A stretch of 25,066 bases of DNA from Flavobacteriaceae bacterium UBA7433. GTDB lineage: Bacteria; Bacteroidota; Bacteroidia; Flavobacteriales; Flavobacteriaceae. The notes below the pieces were generated by a model. That model was given only the letters and a program-made list of their open reading frames with translations, was not told the origin of the DNA and made no database searches. The translations under genes were made by a program, and so were the position numbers. Below, piece after piece: positions 7,932 to 15,367 of the stretch. The stretch spans positions 1 through 25,066 of the forward strand of contig DLQL01000105.1 of assembly GCA_002477565.1 (NCBI GenBank), given 5' to 3'. The stretch's first letter is position 1; every line of letters starts with the position of its first letter.

Positions 7932-8843
7932 TCAGTTATCAAATCGAACAGGGTCCGTTTGTTCGTGAAATTTTTTTGCCGCATACTCAAAGCCTTCTTG
8001 CCACCAAGCCGTCATTTTTTTTTGGTCAAAAATCAAGGAATTTGTGGTCAATACAGAAGGCGTATAGAACATGTTTAAAGAAACACCCTTGTTCTTCGCA
8101 GCCAATTTTCCTATGGTCACATTGTGCTTTTCTACATGTTCCAAGGTGAAATCAAAAATATGAGAAATCAGTGAAAAAGGGTTTTTTACCGGGAGCCGGT
8201 TGTAATGCGTCACTTCTGTGTCTAAAATAATAACATCTACCTCGGTAGCTCCCCTCCGAATGGCTTCACGAATGGGAACCAAACAACCGAAACCGCCATC
8301 GGCGTATTGGCAATTGTCCTTTTCATACAAACTCATAAAAGGAACGTAATTGCAAGAAGCCCAAATCCAATCACAAAATTCGACATATGACCAATCGTTG
8401 ATCGACTTGTACTCAATCTCATTCAAGGTCAAGTTGGAGACGGTTACCACAAGATCCATGTCAGAATCTTGCAACTGCTTGAAATAACTTTCCCGAATGT
8501 TATTGCGAATCAGTTTTCTCAAATTGTAACTTTCTCCAAAAGTCTTTCGTTTGCGAATAAAATTCCACAACACATGAAAGTGATTGATTGTGACCACTTT
8601 TTCGCCGTGTACTTTCTTGATGCGAAATGGATCATTGCTAAAAATGGTTTTTTGATTGACGCCGGTATACAGTGCTTTCAATTCTTGGGTTTTTCCCAAA
8701 GCGAGGTGGGAAATCAAAAGACTGCCCGTAGATGTACCAATATAAATGTCATATTTTTTGTGTTGTTCACAAATCAGATACTCAGCTACACCTCCCGCAA
8801 ACGCACCTTTGCTTCCTCCTCCTGAAATTACCAATGCTTTCAT
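7932..8843 (-). CDS. Patatin-like phospholipase
   Basis: A 303-aa patatin-domain lipid acyl hydrolase. The oxyanion loop ISGGGSKGAFAGG (6-18) is at the very N-terminus, the nucleophile elbow GTSTGS places Ser38, and the catalytic-dyad motif DGG places Asp182. These are the three defining elements of bacterial patatins. No signal peptide, extra domain or membrane segment is seen, so this is a cytosolic or membrane-peripheral enzyme that probably hydrolyses phospholipid or neutral-lipid acyl esters. The ATG at 8843 is fixed by the glycine-rich loop starting at residue 8. It is divergent from the lipoprotein at 8907 (63-base gap) and upstream of the M1 homologue, which it may be co-transcribed with. 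Confidence 0.93.
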   Translation of the reverse strand: MKALVISGGGSKGAFAGGVAEYLICEQHKKYDIYIGTSTGSLLISHLALGKTQELKALYTGVNQKTIFSNDPFRIKKVHGEKVVTINHFHVLWNFIRKRKTFGESYNLRKLIRNNIRESYFKQLQDSDMDLVVTVSNLTLNEIEYKSINDWSYVEFCDWIWASCNYVPFMSLYEKDNCQYADGGFGCLVPIREAIRRGATEVDVIILDTEVTHYNRLPVKNPFSLISHIFDFTLEHVEKHNVTIGKLAAKNKGVSLNMFYTPSVLTTNSLIFDQKKMTAWWQEGFEYAAKKFHEQTDPVRFDN

Positions 8844-8858
8844 CTCAATCCTTTTTAG

Positions 8859-8866
8859 TATGTTTG
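8859..8866 (+). promoter_or_regulatory. -7 promoter box of the lipoprotein gene
   Basis: TATGTTTG is an exact TAnnTTTG match ending 40 bases before the ATG at 8907. A TTT run at 8838-8840 lies 18 bases upstream and could be the -33 element; it overlaps the start of the divergent patatin gene. Confidence 0.5.
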
Positions 8867-8906
8867 ATAAATTTACTCAAAATAAAACGTTAAAAAAGGA
8901 AATCCC

Positions 8907-9500
8907 ATGCGAAAATTGCTTTCTCTTTTCCTGTATTGTCTTCTGTCTTTCTTTTCTTTTTCACTCCTTTTGGTAAGTTGTCAACAAGCCAGCTTACAAA
9001 AGGCACTTTTCGAGTCTTGTAAAAGCACTCGGCAAGAACAAGCTCAAAAGAACATCAAAGACCCTCACAAACGCTTTGAGATCTCGATTCCCTCCAATTG
9101 GAAAAAAGAATTTTTTATCGACAGTTCTTCCACTCGCTTCTATTGTGCTGACACTACAAAAGAACTCACAGACACTTACATCATAGAAATCGGACACTAC
9201 ACCAAAAACACCACTTTGGATACGTTGTTTGTAAAAACAATTGAAGGCGAAGTTCTTCAAAAAGAAAACGGCGAGGTGCTGCAATCAAAACACGTTCGCT
9301 TGGGCGAAAAAAAAGGGTACAGCATCCATTCAAAGTACAAGCGTCTGGGTTTTGACTTTCAGACTATTCAAAGTTATTTTCCAAACACAAACGGCAGCCT
9401 ATACCTATTGAAAGTGGAGGCTTATGGAACTGAAAAAACTGAAGCGAGATTGTGTGCAGGAATGGCCTTATTAGATACGGCTCTGCTATACGAACGCTAA
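8907..9500 (+). CDS. Lipoprotein of unknown function
   Basis: A 197-aa protein beginning with a positively charged, very hydrophobic signal sequence and a lipobox LVSC, so Cys25 should be lipidated; no acidic surface-export stretch follows the Cys. The mature part starts with a charged region and then RFEISIPSNWKKEFFID, which resembles the first strand of PsbP/DcrB-like folds found in small envelope proteins, but the match is by eye only and I do not assign a function. Two further Cys (about 38 and 80) could form a disulfide. The gene stands alone: divergent from the patatin gene, followed by a possible small minus-strand ORF and then the M28 peptidase with its own promoter. Confidence 0.8.
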   Translation: MRKLLSLFLYCLLSFFSFSLLLVSCQQASLQKALFESCKSTRQEQAQKNIKDPHKRFEISIPSNWKKEFFIDSSSTRFYCADTTKELTDTYIIEIGHYTKNTTLDTLFVKTIEGEVLQKENGEVLQSKHVRLGEKKGYSIHSKYKRLGFDFQTIQSYFPNTNGSLYLLKVEAYGTEKTEARLCAGMALLDTALLYER

Positions 9501-9504
9501 GCCT

Positions 9505-9672
9505 TCACTCCTTACTTTCCTTCCCCGATTCGGACTTTCTTTTCCCGTTTTTACTGTGGTTCCTACCCGCATTTACTTGCGCCTCCAAATTGATTGGATT
9601 TGCAAGTGCTCCTTGCTTTTTTTGTTGGGAAACCAAAGCGGATATTCCCAAAGGTTTTTTTTTAGCGTTCAT
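9505..9672 (-). CDS. Possible small basic protein, 55 aa
   Basis: An ATG at 9672 opens 55 codons ending at TGA 9505-9507. The product begins MNAKKKPLGISALVSQQKKQ and is Lys/Ser/Asn/Gln-rich and basic, with no membrane segment and no recognised domain. The ORF fills almost exactly the otherwise empty gap between the lipoprotein stop (9500) and the M28 promoter (9675-9709), and its codons end mostly in A/T like those of its neighbours. Upstream on its strand TATTTTGCC (9687-9679) is close to, but not, a consensus -7 box. A longer in-frame extension to 9984 overlaps the M28 coding region and is rejected. It may be a real small protein or chance. Confidence 0.4.
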   Translation of the reverse strand: MNAKKKPLGISALVSQQKKQGALANPINLEAQVNAGRNHSKNGKRKSESGKESKE

Positions 9673-9674
9673 CG

Positions 9675-9709
9675 TTTGGCAAAATACAAAAACAAAAAGA
9701 TTATTTTTG
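9675..9709 (+). promoter_or_regulatory. Promoter of the M28 peptidase gene
   Basis: TTTG (9675-9678), 23-base spacer and TATTTTTG (9702-9709), the latter an exact TAnnTTTG. It ends 17 bases before the ATG at 9727 and argues against the upstream in-frame GTG at 9556 as start. Confidence 0.6.
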
Positions 9710-9726
9710 ATAAAAATTTTCATTAC

Positions 9727-11028
9727 ATGTATCGCTCCACAACATCTCTTTTCTTTTTCTTTACCCTCATTGGGTTGTTCATTCACTTGCCTGTTTTTGG
9801 GCAATTGGAGTACGCAAGGAAGGTGATTCAAGATTTGAGCGCTCCCGAAATGCACGGAAGGGCTTATGTGAAAAATGGCCACAAAAAAGCTGCGGAATAC
9901 CTTGCAAAAGAATTTAAAAAGAGGGGACTTCAAAAGTTTGGAAGTAGCTACTTGCAAAGCTTTCCCATCAGCGTCAACACACAACCAGGAGCCTTGGATT
10001 TGAAAATAGACGGCAAAACTTTGGTGCCCGGAAAAGACTATTTGATCGATCCGAGCAGCCCTTCACTCAAAGGCATCTATGACTGTGTTGTTATGGAAAC
10101 ATCGGATTTGTTGGACAAAAATGTTTTTGTTCAAAAACTCAAAAAATCCAAAGACAAGGTCATATTGGTGGATCTCTACGACTTGGAGACACAGTCCAAA
10201 CAAGCCCATGCTAAAATCTTAGAAATCGTGCGGTACCTCAGGTATTCCGATACACATCCTGCTGCTGCTACACTGATTTTTTCACCAAGAAAGCTTACCT
10301 GGCACAGCAGCACAATTCAAAGCGAAAAACCCTCTTTCACCATTGGAAAACAAGTAGAAATCAAAAGAATACAACAGGTGTCCATTCACTGCAAAAGCCG
10401 GTTCAGAAAAAAGACAATTTCTCAAAATGTCATGGGCTTTCTGAAAGGGACTATTGCTTCCGACTCTTTGCTTGTCATCTCTGCCCATTACGACCATCTA
10501 GGGCGCATGGGAAAAAACACCTATTTCCCAGGAGCCAATGACAATGCAAGTGGAGTTGCTTTGTTACTGCAACTTGTCAAGCACTTTTCAAAAAGTGAAA
10601 ATCGGCCCAAGTACTCGTTGGTATTTGTCGCATTTGGTGCCGAAGAACTCGGGCTTCTAGGATCAAAGTATTTTGTTGACCACCCTCCTTTCGCTCTTAA
10701 AAACATCAAATTTCTTTTGAATTTTGATTTGGCAGGCACAGGAAGTAAAGGCATTCAAGTAGTCAATGCGACAGCCTACCCCAATCAATTCAAGACACTG
10801 CAGGCACTCAATCAAAAACAAGGATACATAAAAGCAATCAAACCACGTGGTCCTGCGTGCAATAGTGACCACTGTGCTTTTAATGCTTTTGAGGTTCCCT
10901 GCTTTTACAGTTATACTTTGGGAGGGATTGCTGCTTACCACGACGTATACGACCGCTTTGAAACCCTTCCGCTCACTTCTTTTGAAGGTTATGCAAACCT
11001 GATGAAAGCGTTTGTGAAAAGTTTTTAA
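9727..11028 (+). CDS. Exported M28 family metallopeptidase
   Basis: A 433-aa exported aminopeptidase-type enzyme. With the ATG at 9727 the protein starts with a clean signal peptide (hydrophobic to about residue 23, cleavage near VFG/Q). The di-zinc site of M28 is complete: SAHYDHLG (His254), GANDNASG (bridging Asp272), FGAEELG (catalytic Glu306 and ligand Glu307), LNFDLAG (Asp334) and NSDHCAF (His382). Residues about 25-235 form a family-typical N-terminal part with an inserted region lacking any PDZ or PA motif I can recognise. Expected role: removal of N-terminal amino acids from peptides in the periplasm, or a related amidase activity such as glutaminyl cyclase, which shares this fold. 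Single gene with its own promoter, convergent with the lipoprotein at 11300. Confidence 0.92.
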   Translation: MYRSTTSLFFFFTLIGLFIHLPVFGQLEYARKVIQDLSAPEMHGRAYVKNGHKKAAEYLAKEFKKRGLQKFGSSYLQSFPISVNTQPGALDLKIDGKTLVPGKDYLIDPSSPSLKGIYDCVVMETSDLLDKNVFVQKLKKSKDKVILVDLYDLETQSKQAHAKILEIVRYLRYSDTHPAAATLIFSPRKLTWHSSTIQSEKPSFTIGKQVEIKRIQQVSIHCKSRFRKKTISQNVMGFLKGTIASDSLLVISAHYDHLGRMGKNTYFPGANDNASGVALLLQLVKHFSKSENRPKYSLVFVAFGAEELGLLGSKYFVDHPPFALKNIKFLLNFDLAGTGSKGIQVVNATAYPNQFKTLQALNQKQGYIKAIKPRGPACNSDHCAFNAFEVPCFYSYTLGGIAAYHDVYDRFETLPLTSFEGYANLMKAFVKSF

Positions 11029-11299
11029 AAAGAGCTCATTTGTTCTTTATTGGTGAAAACCCGTTCCAATTCATTTCCTGCCATTGCCTCAATCGGATTT
11101 GCAACAAGTACCCTAGATTATTGCAAAGGATTCATTGATGAGAAAAGAGTGTCAATGATCTTACAAACACAGTTGTGTATTGATCTTTTTATTAAAGTAA
11201 AAACACAGAAACAAGAGAACTCTTGTCAACTTAAAAAAACAGAAAAGAAGGGGGTTCAAAAGACTTGTTTTGAATCGCAGTGTGTGCATTTAGTGACCG
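11029..11299. other. Convergent spacer with three short palindromes
   Basis: This 271-base gap lies between two convergent genes. It holds ACACA-GT-TGTGT (11167-11178), the perfect palindrome ACAAGAGAACTCTTGT (11211-11226, 7-bp arms) and TTCAAAA-N6-TTTTGAA (11255-11274, 7-bp arms). None is followed by a U-run on either strand, so none is a classical terminator. On the minus strand near 11033-11093 a short frame reads MAGNELERVFTNKEQMSSF before a stop; it looks protein-like and may be the tail of a decayed gene. The plus-strand 87-codon frame at 11050 is not convincing. Confidence 0.6.
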
Positions 11300-12652
11300 C
11301 TATAAAATCTTAAAATTAGAGATGCTGTACCCTATTTCTTCATCGGCAATCATTTCTACCATGTCAAAAGAAATATCCGAAGGATACCCGTATTCGGAAT
11401 CGAATTCGAGTTTGTATTGGAAAGGTTTTTGTCTTAGTTTTTTGAGAATTGTGTCAAACAATGCGTCCACCGTAGTCGGGATACCTTCACTGCCCCAAGC
11501 ATCGTTGCCTTTAATTTGCTCAACTTTTCCGTTGATCACTCGTATTTGGTAAGGCTCTTGAATTGTACAATAACAACTCACCATCAAATCAAAACTGTAG
11601 GACTTTATTTGTGAAGACTCCCAAAGTTTGTAATTTTCTTCCACATCTGTCGATGGACATTTGACAAAGTCTTCTTCTTCAAATCCTGCGCAAATAGCCT
11701 CGCAAGGATTTGAAAACATCTCAATGTAAGTGTTCTTTGGGTTAAGTGGGTCGGTGATTTGAGTGCAGGTAGGATTGTACTCTTTTGTGCACATGCAATC
11801 CGTTTTCCAATAATCACCATAGCATTCCTCCAAAAGAGCATTCAAACTTTCTGTACTTTCAAGAATTTGTTCGGAACCGTCTTCTTTTGTGATCGATATC
11901 GGAAACTGGTATTCCCAATGGTACAGCTGGTAAACCGTTTTTTCTAATTCTAACTCAGATTCCAATGTAATGGACTTGCCACTTCCGGTTTTGATGGTCA
12001 ATGGGAAATCCAATTCAAAACACTTCCTTTCAAAAAGATCTCCTTTATTGGTTCCTTCTTTGCAATCCTCAATAAAGTCTTCTTCCGTAAATCCGTCCAA
12101 TCCTGCATAGCAAGTGTTTGGATAGGTAATGACAAATGCATCTCCTGCCGGATCCGAAACCTTAACACATACGGGTGCGTAAATTTCAATGCAAAAGAGA
12201 TCGTTTTCAAAATCACAATTTTCAACCAGACTTTCAAATTCATCAACATCTTGGATGGAAACGACTTCAATAGCAGCGCTTTGGGAATTAAAGACTTCTA
12301 CAGAAAAAGGAAATACAATGCCGTTTACAGACTGTTCTTCAGAACTGTCGGTAATCAATACAAAAACCAAATTTTCTAAACTTTGAACTTCTTTGGTGTT
12401 TCCATTGCTGTAAGAAAGTTCCAGAGGGTAGACAAAATTAAAGCAAAAATCAAAAACAATGTTTCCCACCGGGTTTTCATCTTGTCTCAAATTGCCACTG
12501 TTGTCAAATTGACTTGTCAAGAGGTTCATGACCGCGACCATCGACAAATCATCGTCTTCTTTCGGTAATTTATCAGAAACCGTTTGAGTACAGCTCGAAA
12601 AGACAAACAACAGTATTGGCAAGAATAAAATAAGGTTTTTTTGTGTTTTCAT
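11300..12652 (-). CDS. Lipoprotein with duplicated Kazal-like modules and C-terminal DUF6174
   Basis: A 450-aa envelope lipoprotein: signal peptide ending FVFSSC, with Cys21 lipidated. An acidic patch KEDDD (31-35) follows. The mature part appears to be two tandem units plus a tail. Unit 1 is a beta-rich segment bounded by Cys70 and Cys146, then a Kazal-like motif (APVCVKVSDP ... YPNTCYAG; Cys154, 162, 181, 197). Unit 2 repeats this plan from Cys211 to Cys277 with a second Kazal-like motif (NPTCTQITDP ... SNPCEAICAG; Cys286-332). Residues about 343-450 (LWESSQIKSYSF ... YGYPSDIS ... YSISNF) match my knowledge of DUF6174. Kazal folds are typically serine-protease inhibitors, but inhibition here is only inference. 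The frame extends to a GTG at 12727; the ATG at 12652 gives the proper signal peptide. Confidence 0.85.
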   Translation of the reverse strand: MKTQKNLILFLPILLFVFSSCTQTVSDKLPKEDDDLSMVAVMNLLTSQFDNSGNLRQDENPVGNIVFDFCFNFVYPLELSYSNGNTKEVQSLENLVFVLITDSSEEQSVNGIVFPFSVEVFNSQSAAIEVVSIQDVDEFESLVENCDFENDLFCIEIYAPVCVKVSDPAGDAFVITYPNTCYAGLDGFTEEDFIEDCKEGTNKGDLFERKCFELDFPLTIKTGSGKSITLESELELEKTVYQLYHWEYQFPISITKEDGSEQILESTESLNALLEECYGDYWKTDCMCTKEYNPTCTQITDPLNPKNTYIEMFSNPCEAICAGFEEEDFVKCPSTDVEENYKLWESSQIKSYSFDLMVSCYCTIQEPYQIRVINGKVEQIKGNDAWGSEGIPTTVDALFDTILKKLRQKPFQYKLEFDSEYGYPSDISFDMVEMIADEEIGYSISNFKIL

Positions 12653-12922
12653 ATAAAAAATTAAAAGGCAAGATAACTTGCAATTATCATTCAAAAATTT
12701 GCACAGTATTGAAAAGCGCAAAAACACTATAAATGTACGAAGAATATTTTTACCCCCCTTTTTTTGTTAATAGCAAAGTCTTTTTAAAATAGTGGAAACT
12801 GTCAATAAATTCATTTGGATGTGATTTCAATTCTTTAGAAAAACAAACCAACAGCACACTTTTAAAGAAATGAATCTACGGTTCCAATTTCTCAATACCA
12901 CTCATCGTTCTACCCATAAAAA
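12653..12922. other. Spacer between GH3 and lipoprotein genes
   Basis: A 270-base A/T-rich gap between two minus-strand genes. It contains a C6-T7 homopolymer junction near 12756-12768. I find no exact TAnnTTTG box, hairpin terminator or RNA gene; TACATTTA (12739-12732, minus strand) is the closest -7-like match for the lipoprotein gene. Confidence 0.5.
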
Positions 12923-15163
12923 TCACTCAACGAAGATTTTGGTTTCTTTTGAAATGTTGTCAGATGCGTTTCCTACAAAAAGCACGTAGGTTCCTCTTTC
13001 GAGGTTCCATTCAGAGCGACTTTCATCGTAAAAAGCCAAGGTATTTATTGGGATATCTATGCTAATTTTTTTCGAAGTCCCTTTAGGCACCACCACTTTT
13101 TCAAATCCCTTCAATTCCTTCAAAGCTCTTTTTACTTTGGAGTCGGGTTTTCCTATATAAACCTGCACCACCTCTGCCCCATCACGAGACCCCGTATTTT
13201 TCACCACACAAGAGATGGCAAGGGTGTCTGCTGGAGAATACATTTGCTTGTCTGTTTTGACATTGGTTATTTTAAAGTTTGTGTATGACAATCCATGACC
13301 AAAGGCATAGAGCGGCTTGATTTTTTTTGTGTCGTGCCATCGATACCCGACCAAAATATCTTCTTTGTAATACTGATTTACCCCATCACCTGGATAAGAT
13401 TCGTCACCAAAATAATGGGCGGCGTTGTCCTTTAGTTTTTTTGGAAAGGAAAACGGCAACTTCCCCGACGGATTGACAGCTCCACTCACAACATCTGCGA
13501 TGGCATGTCCTGACATACTTCCTAGGTACCAAGTTTGAAGCAGTCCGTTCACGTTCTTCAACCACGGCATCTCAACAGCATTCCCTGTTAGCAAAAGCAT
13601 GCCTAAATTTTTGTTCACTTGATGGATTTTGTTCAACAACGTTTCCTGCCCAAACGGCAGTTCAAATTGCAACCTGTCATCTCCTTCTGAATCTTGGTGG
13701 TGGCTTTTGTTTAACCCTCCTACAAACAAAACCACATCTGCTTTTTTTGCAAATGCAATGGCTTTTAGCCTCAAGGAGTCGGCGTCCAATCTTCCAGGAA
13801 TCACTTGGTCGTACACAGACGGTCCGGATTCAAAACCCATGGTGTGAATTACAGTCGCATTTTTATAGCGTTGTTTGAGACCTTCCAAAGGGCTGATTTC
13901 AAACTGCGGCTTCAATTCTGAAGAGCCTCCTCCAGCAGTCATATTACGGGTCGCATTTTCACCGATGACAGCGATGACGGTGTTTTTCTGATCTTGTATT
14001 GGAAAAAAATTATTTTTATTTTTCAACAAAACCATTCCTTGCGTTCCTACTTTGCGCGCGACTCTCTGGTGTTCTTTGGTATTCAGGCTTCCAAGGGGTT
14101 TGTGCGGATTGAGATTTGTACGAAGCATCAAACGCAAAATTCTTCGAACTTTGTCGTCTACATGAGCGGTTGCTATTTCACCACTTTTGAGCGCTTTCAG
14201 AAAAGGCTTGGCCAAATAATACTGTTCATAATGGTTGTCGGTCGTTGTGCCCAAACCATCGGTACCCGTTCCCATCTCCAAGTCCAAGCCATACAAAGCA
14301 GCCTCGAGGGTACTGTGGACAGCGCTCCAATCGCTGATTACAACCCCGTCAAAGCCCCAGTCGATTTTTAAAATTTTATTCAAAAGAAGCTCATTGTGAC
14401 AGGCGTATTGGCCACGAAATTTATTGTAGGCACCCATGATTGACCAAACACCAGCTTCCATTACAGCAGCTTTGAAAGCCGGCAAGTAGATCTCGTACAA
14501 AGCACGATCATTTACTTCTACATTGATGATATCTCTCCAATGCTCTTGGTTGTTCAACGCAAAATGTTTGACACATGCTGCGACCCCATTTTTTTGGACT
14601 CCCTGAATGTAGGGAACCACCATCTTAGAAGCCAAAAAAGGATCTTCACCTAAATATTCAAAATTCCTTCCGTTCATGGGGGTTCGATAAATATTGACGC
14701 CCGGCCCCAACAAAACATCTTTTTCTCGGTAACGCGCTTCTTCTCCCAAACTAAGACCGTATTCGTTTGACAACTGAGGATCGAAAGAAGCTGCCAAGCA
14801 AGTCAATGCTGGAAAAGCTGTGATGGAATCGTTGGCCCATTGGGCATAATTCCAAGAATCCCAACTCATCTCAGCACGCACGCCGTGAGGACCATCTGCC
14901 ATCCAAATTTCTGGAATGCCAAGACGCGGAACTCCTTTGGTGCTGAATTTTGATTGTGCGTGGCACAGGGCCACTTTTTCTGTTAGACTAAGCTCCTTTA
15001 CTAATTGTTCAATATAAGCATCGGTCTCTTTGGACATCCCTCCAATCGATTTTTCAGCAATCTCTTGAACGTTAATTTGAGAGTGTACAGGAGCAAAAGA
15101 AATGGTCAAAAGCGTCAAAAAGAATATCCACAAAATAGATTTCCTACAAGAATAAAAATTCAT
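12923..15163 (-). CDS. Glycoside hydrolase family 3, exported beta-glucosidase-like
   Basis: A 746-aa retaining glycosidase with a signal peptide (hydrophobic 9-24, cleavage near VHS/Q), so periplasmic. The GH3 barrel (about 45-350) shows MADGPHG (88-94), NFEYLGEDP, CVKHFALNN (197-205) and the nucleophile motif VISDW with Asp278. The alpha/beta sandwich domain (about 375-575) carries SEGDDRLQFELP, where Glu493 fits the acid/base position. A fibronectin-III-like C-terminal domain follows (about 640-746; GSRDGAEVVQVYIG, ELKGFEKV). Length and domain order fit BglX-type enzymes acting on beta-linked gluco- or xylo-oligosaccharides; the exact sugar cannot be told. There is no SusC/SusD pair or other CAZyme beside it, so it is not in a visible polysaccharide-utilisation locus. 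Confidence 0.93.
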   Translation of the reverse strand: MNFYSCRKSILWIFFLTLLTISFAPVHSQINVQEIAEKSIGGMSKETDAYIEQLVKELSLTEKVALCHAQSKFSTKGVPRLGIPEIWMADGPHGVRAEMSWDSWNYAQWANDSITAFPALTCLAASFDPQLSNEYGLSLGEEARYREKDVLLGPGVNIYRTPMNGRNFEYLGEDPFLASKMVVPYIQGVQKNGVAACVKHFALNNQEHWRDIINVEVNDRALYEIYLPAFKAAVMEAGVWSIMGAYNKFRGQYACHNELLLNKILKIDWGFDGVVISDWSAVHSTLEAALYGLDLEMGTGTDGLGTTTDNHYEQYYLAKPFLKALKSGEIATAHVDDKVRRILRLMLRTNLNPHKPLGSLNTKEHQRVARKVGTQGMVLLKNKNNFFPIQDQKNTVIAVIGENATRNMTAGGGSSELKPQFEISPLEGLKQRYKNATVIHTMGFESGPSVYDQVIPGRLDADSLRLKAIAFAKKADVVLFVGGLNKSHHQDSEGDDRLQFELPFGQETLLNKIHQVNKNLGMLLLTGNAVEMPWLKNVNGLLQTWYLGSMSGHAIADVVSGAVNPSGKLPFSFPKKLKDNAAHYFGDESYPGDGVNQYYKEDILVGYRWHDTKKIKPLYAFGHGLSYTNFKITNVKTDKQMYSPADTLAISCVVKNTGSRDGAEVVQVYIGKPDSKVKRALKELKGFEKVVVPKGTSKKISIDIPINTLAFYDESRSEWNLERGTYVLFVGNASDNISKETKIFVE

Positions 15164-15348
15164 AAAGCGAGGTTTAGAAGGGTCATTGGTTTGGTTTCAC
15201 TGATTGGCAAGCTGTTTTCAAAGTGCCTGTAAACACTTGTCAGTTGCATCAAGAAGAACCAAGGCAAAATACACAAATATCCTTACAATCGTTTCCTCTT
15301 CAAATAAAAATATAAACCTCCTCTTAAAACAATTCTCTTAAGTTTCCT

Positions 15349-15356
15349 TATTTTTG
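15349..15356 (+). promoter_or_regulatory. -7 promoter box of the acyl-CoA reductase gene
   Basis: TATTTTTG matches TAnnTTTG and ends 11 bases before the ATG at 15368, implying a leader of only a few bases. No clear -33 TTTG is seen. Confidence 0.5.
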
Positions 15357-15367
15357 CAGGGATTTAA

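Noticed and set aside
9556..9726. N-terminal extension of the M28 peptidase from a GTG at 9556
   Set aside because: It would bury the signal peptide and spans a complete promoter; the ATG at 9727 gives a proper exported protein.
11050..11313. 87-codon plus-strand frame in the convergent spacer, overlapping the lipoprotein end
   Set aside because: No promoter box, no recognisable sequence type, erratic composition, and it runs into the convergent gene.
12756..12768. C6-T7 homopolymer run as a possible phase-variation tract
   Set aside because: It lies in a spacer well upstream (more than 100 bases) of the lipoprotein start without a visible promoter core around it; length variation cannot be judged from one sequence.
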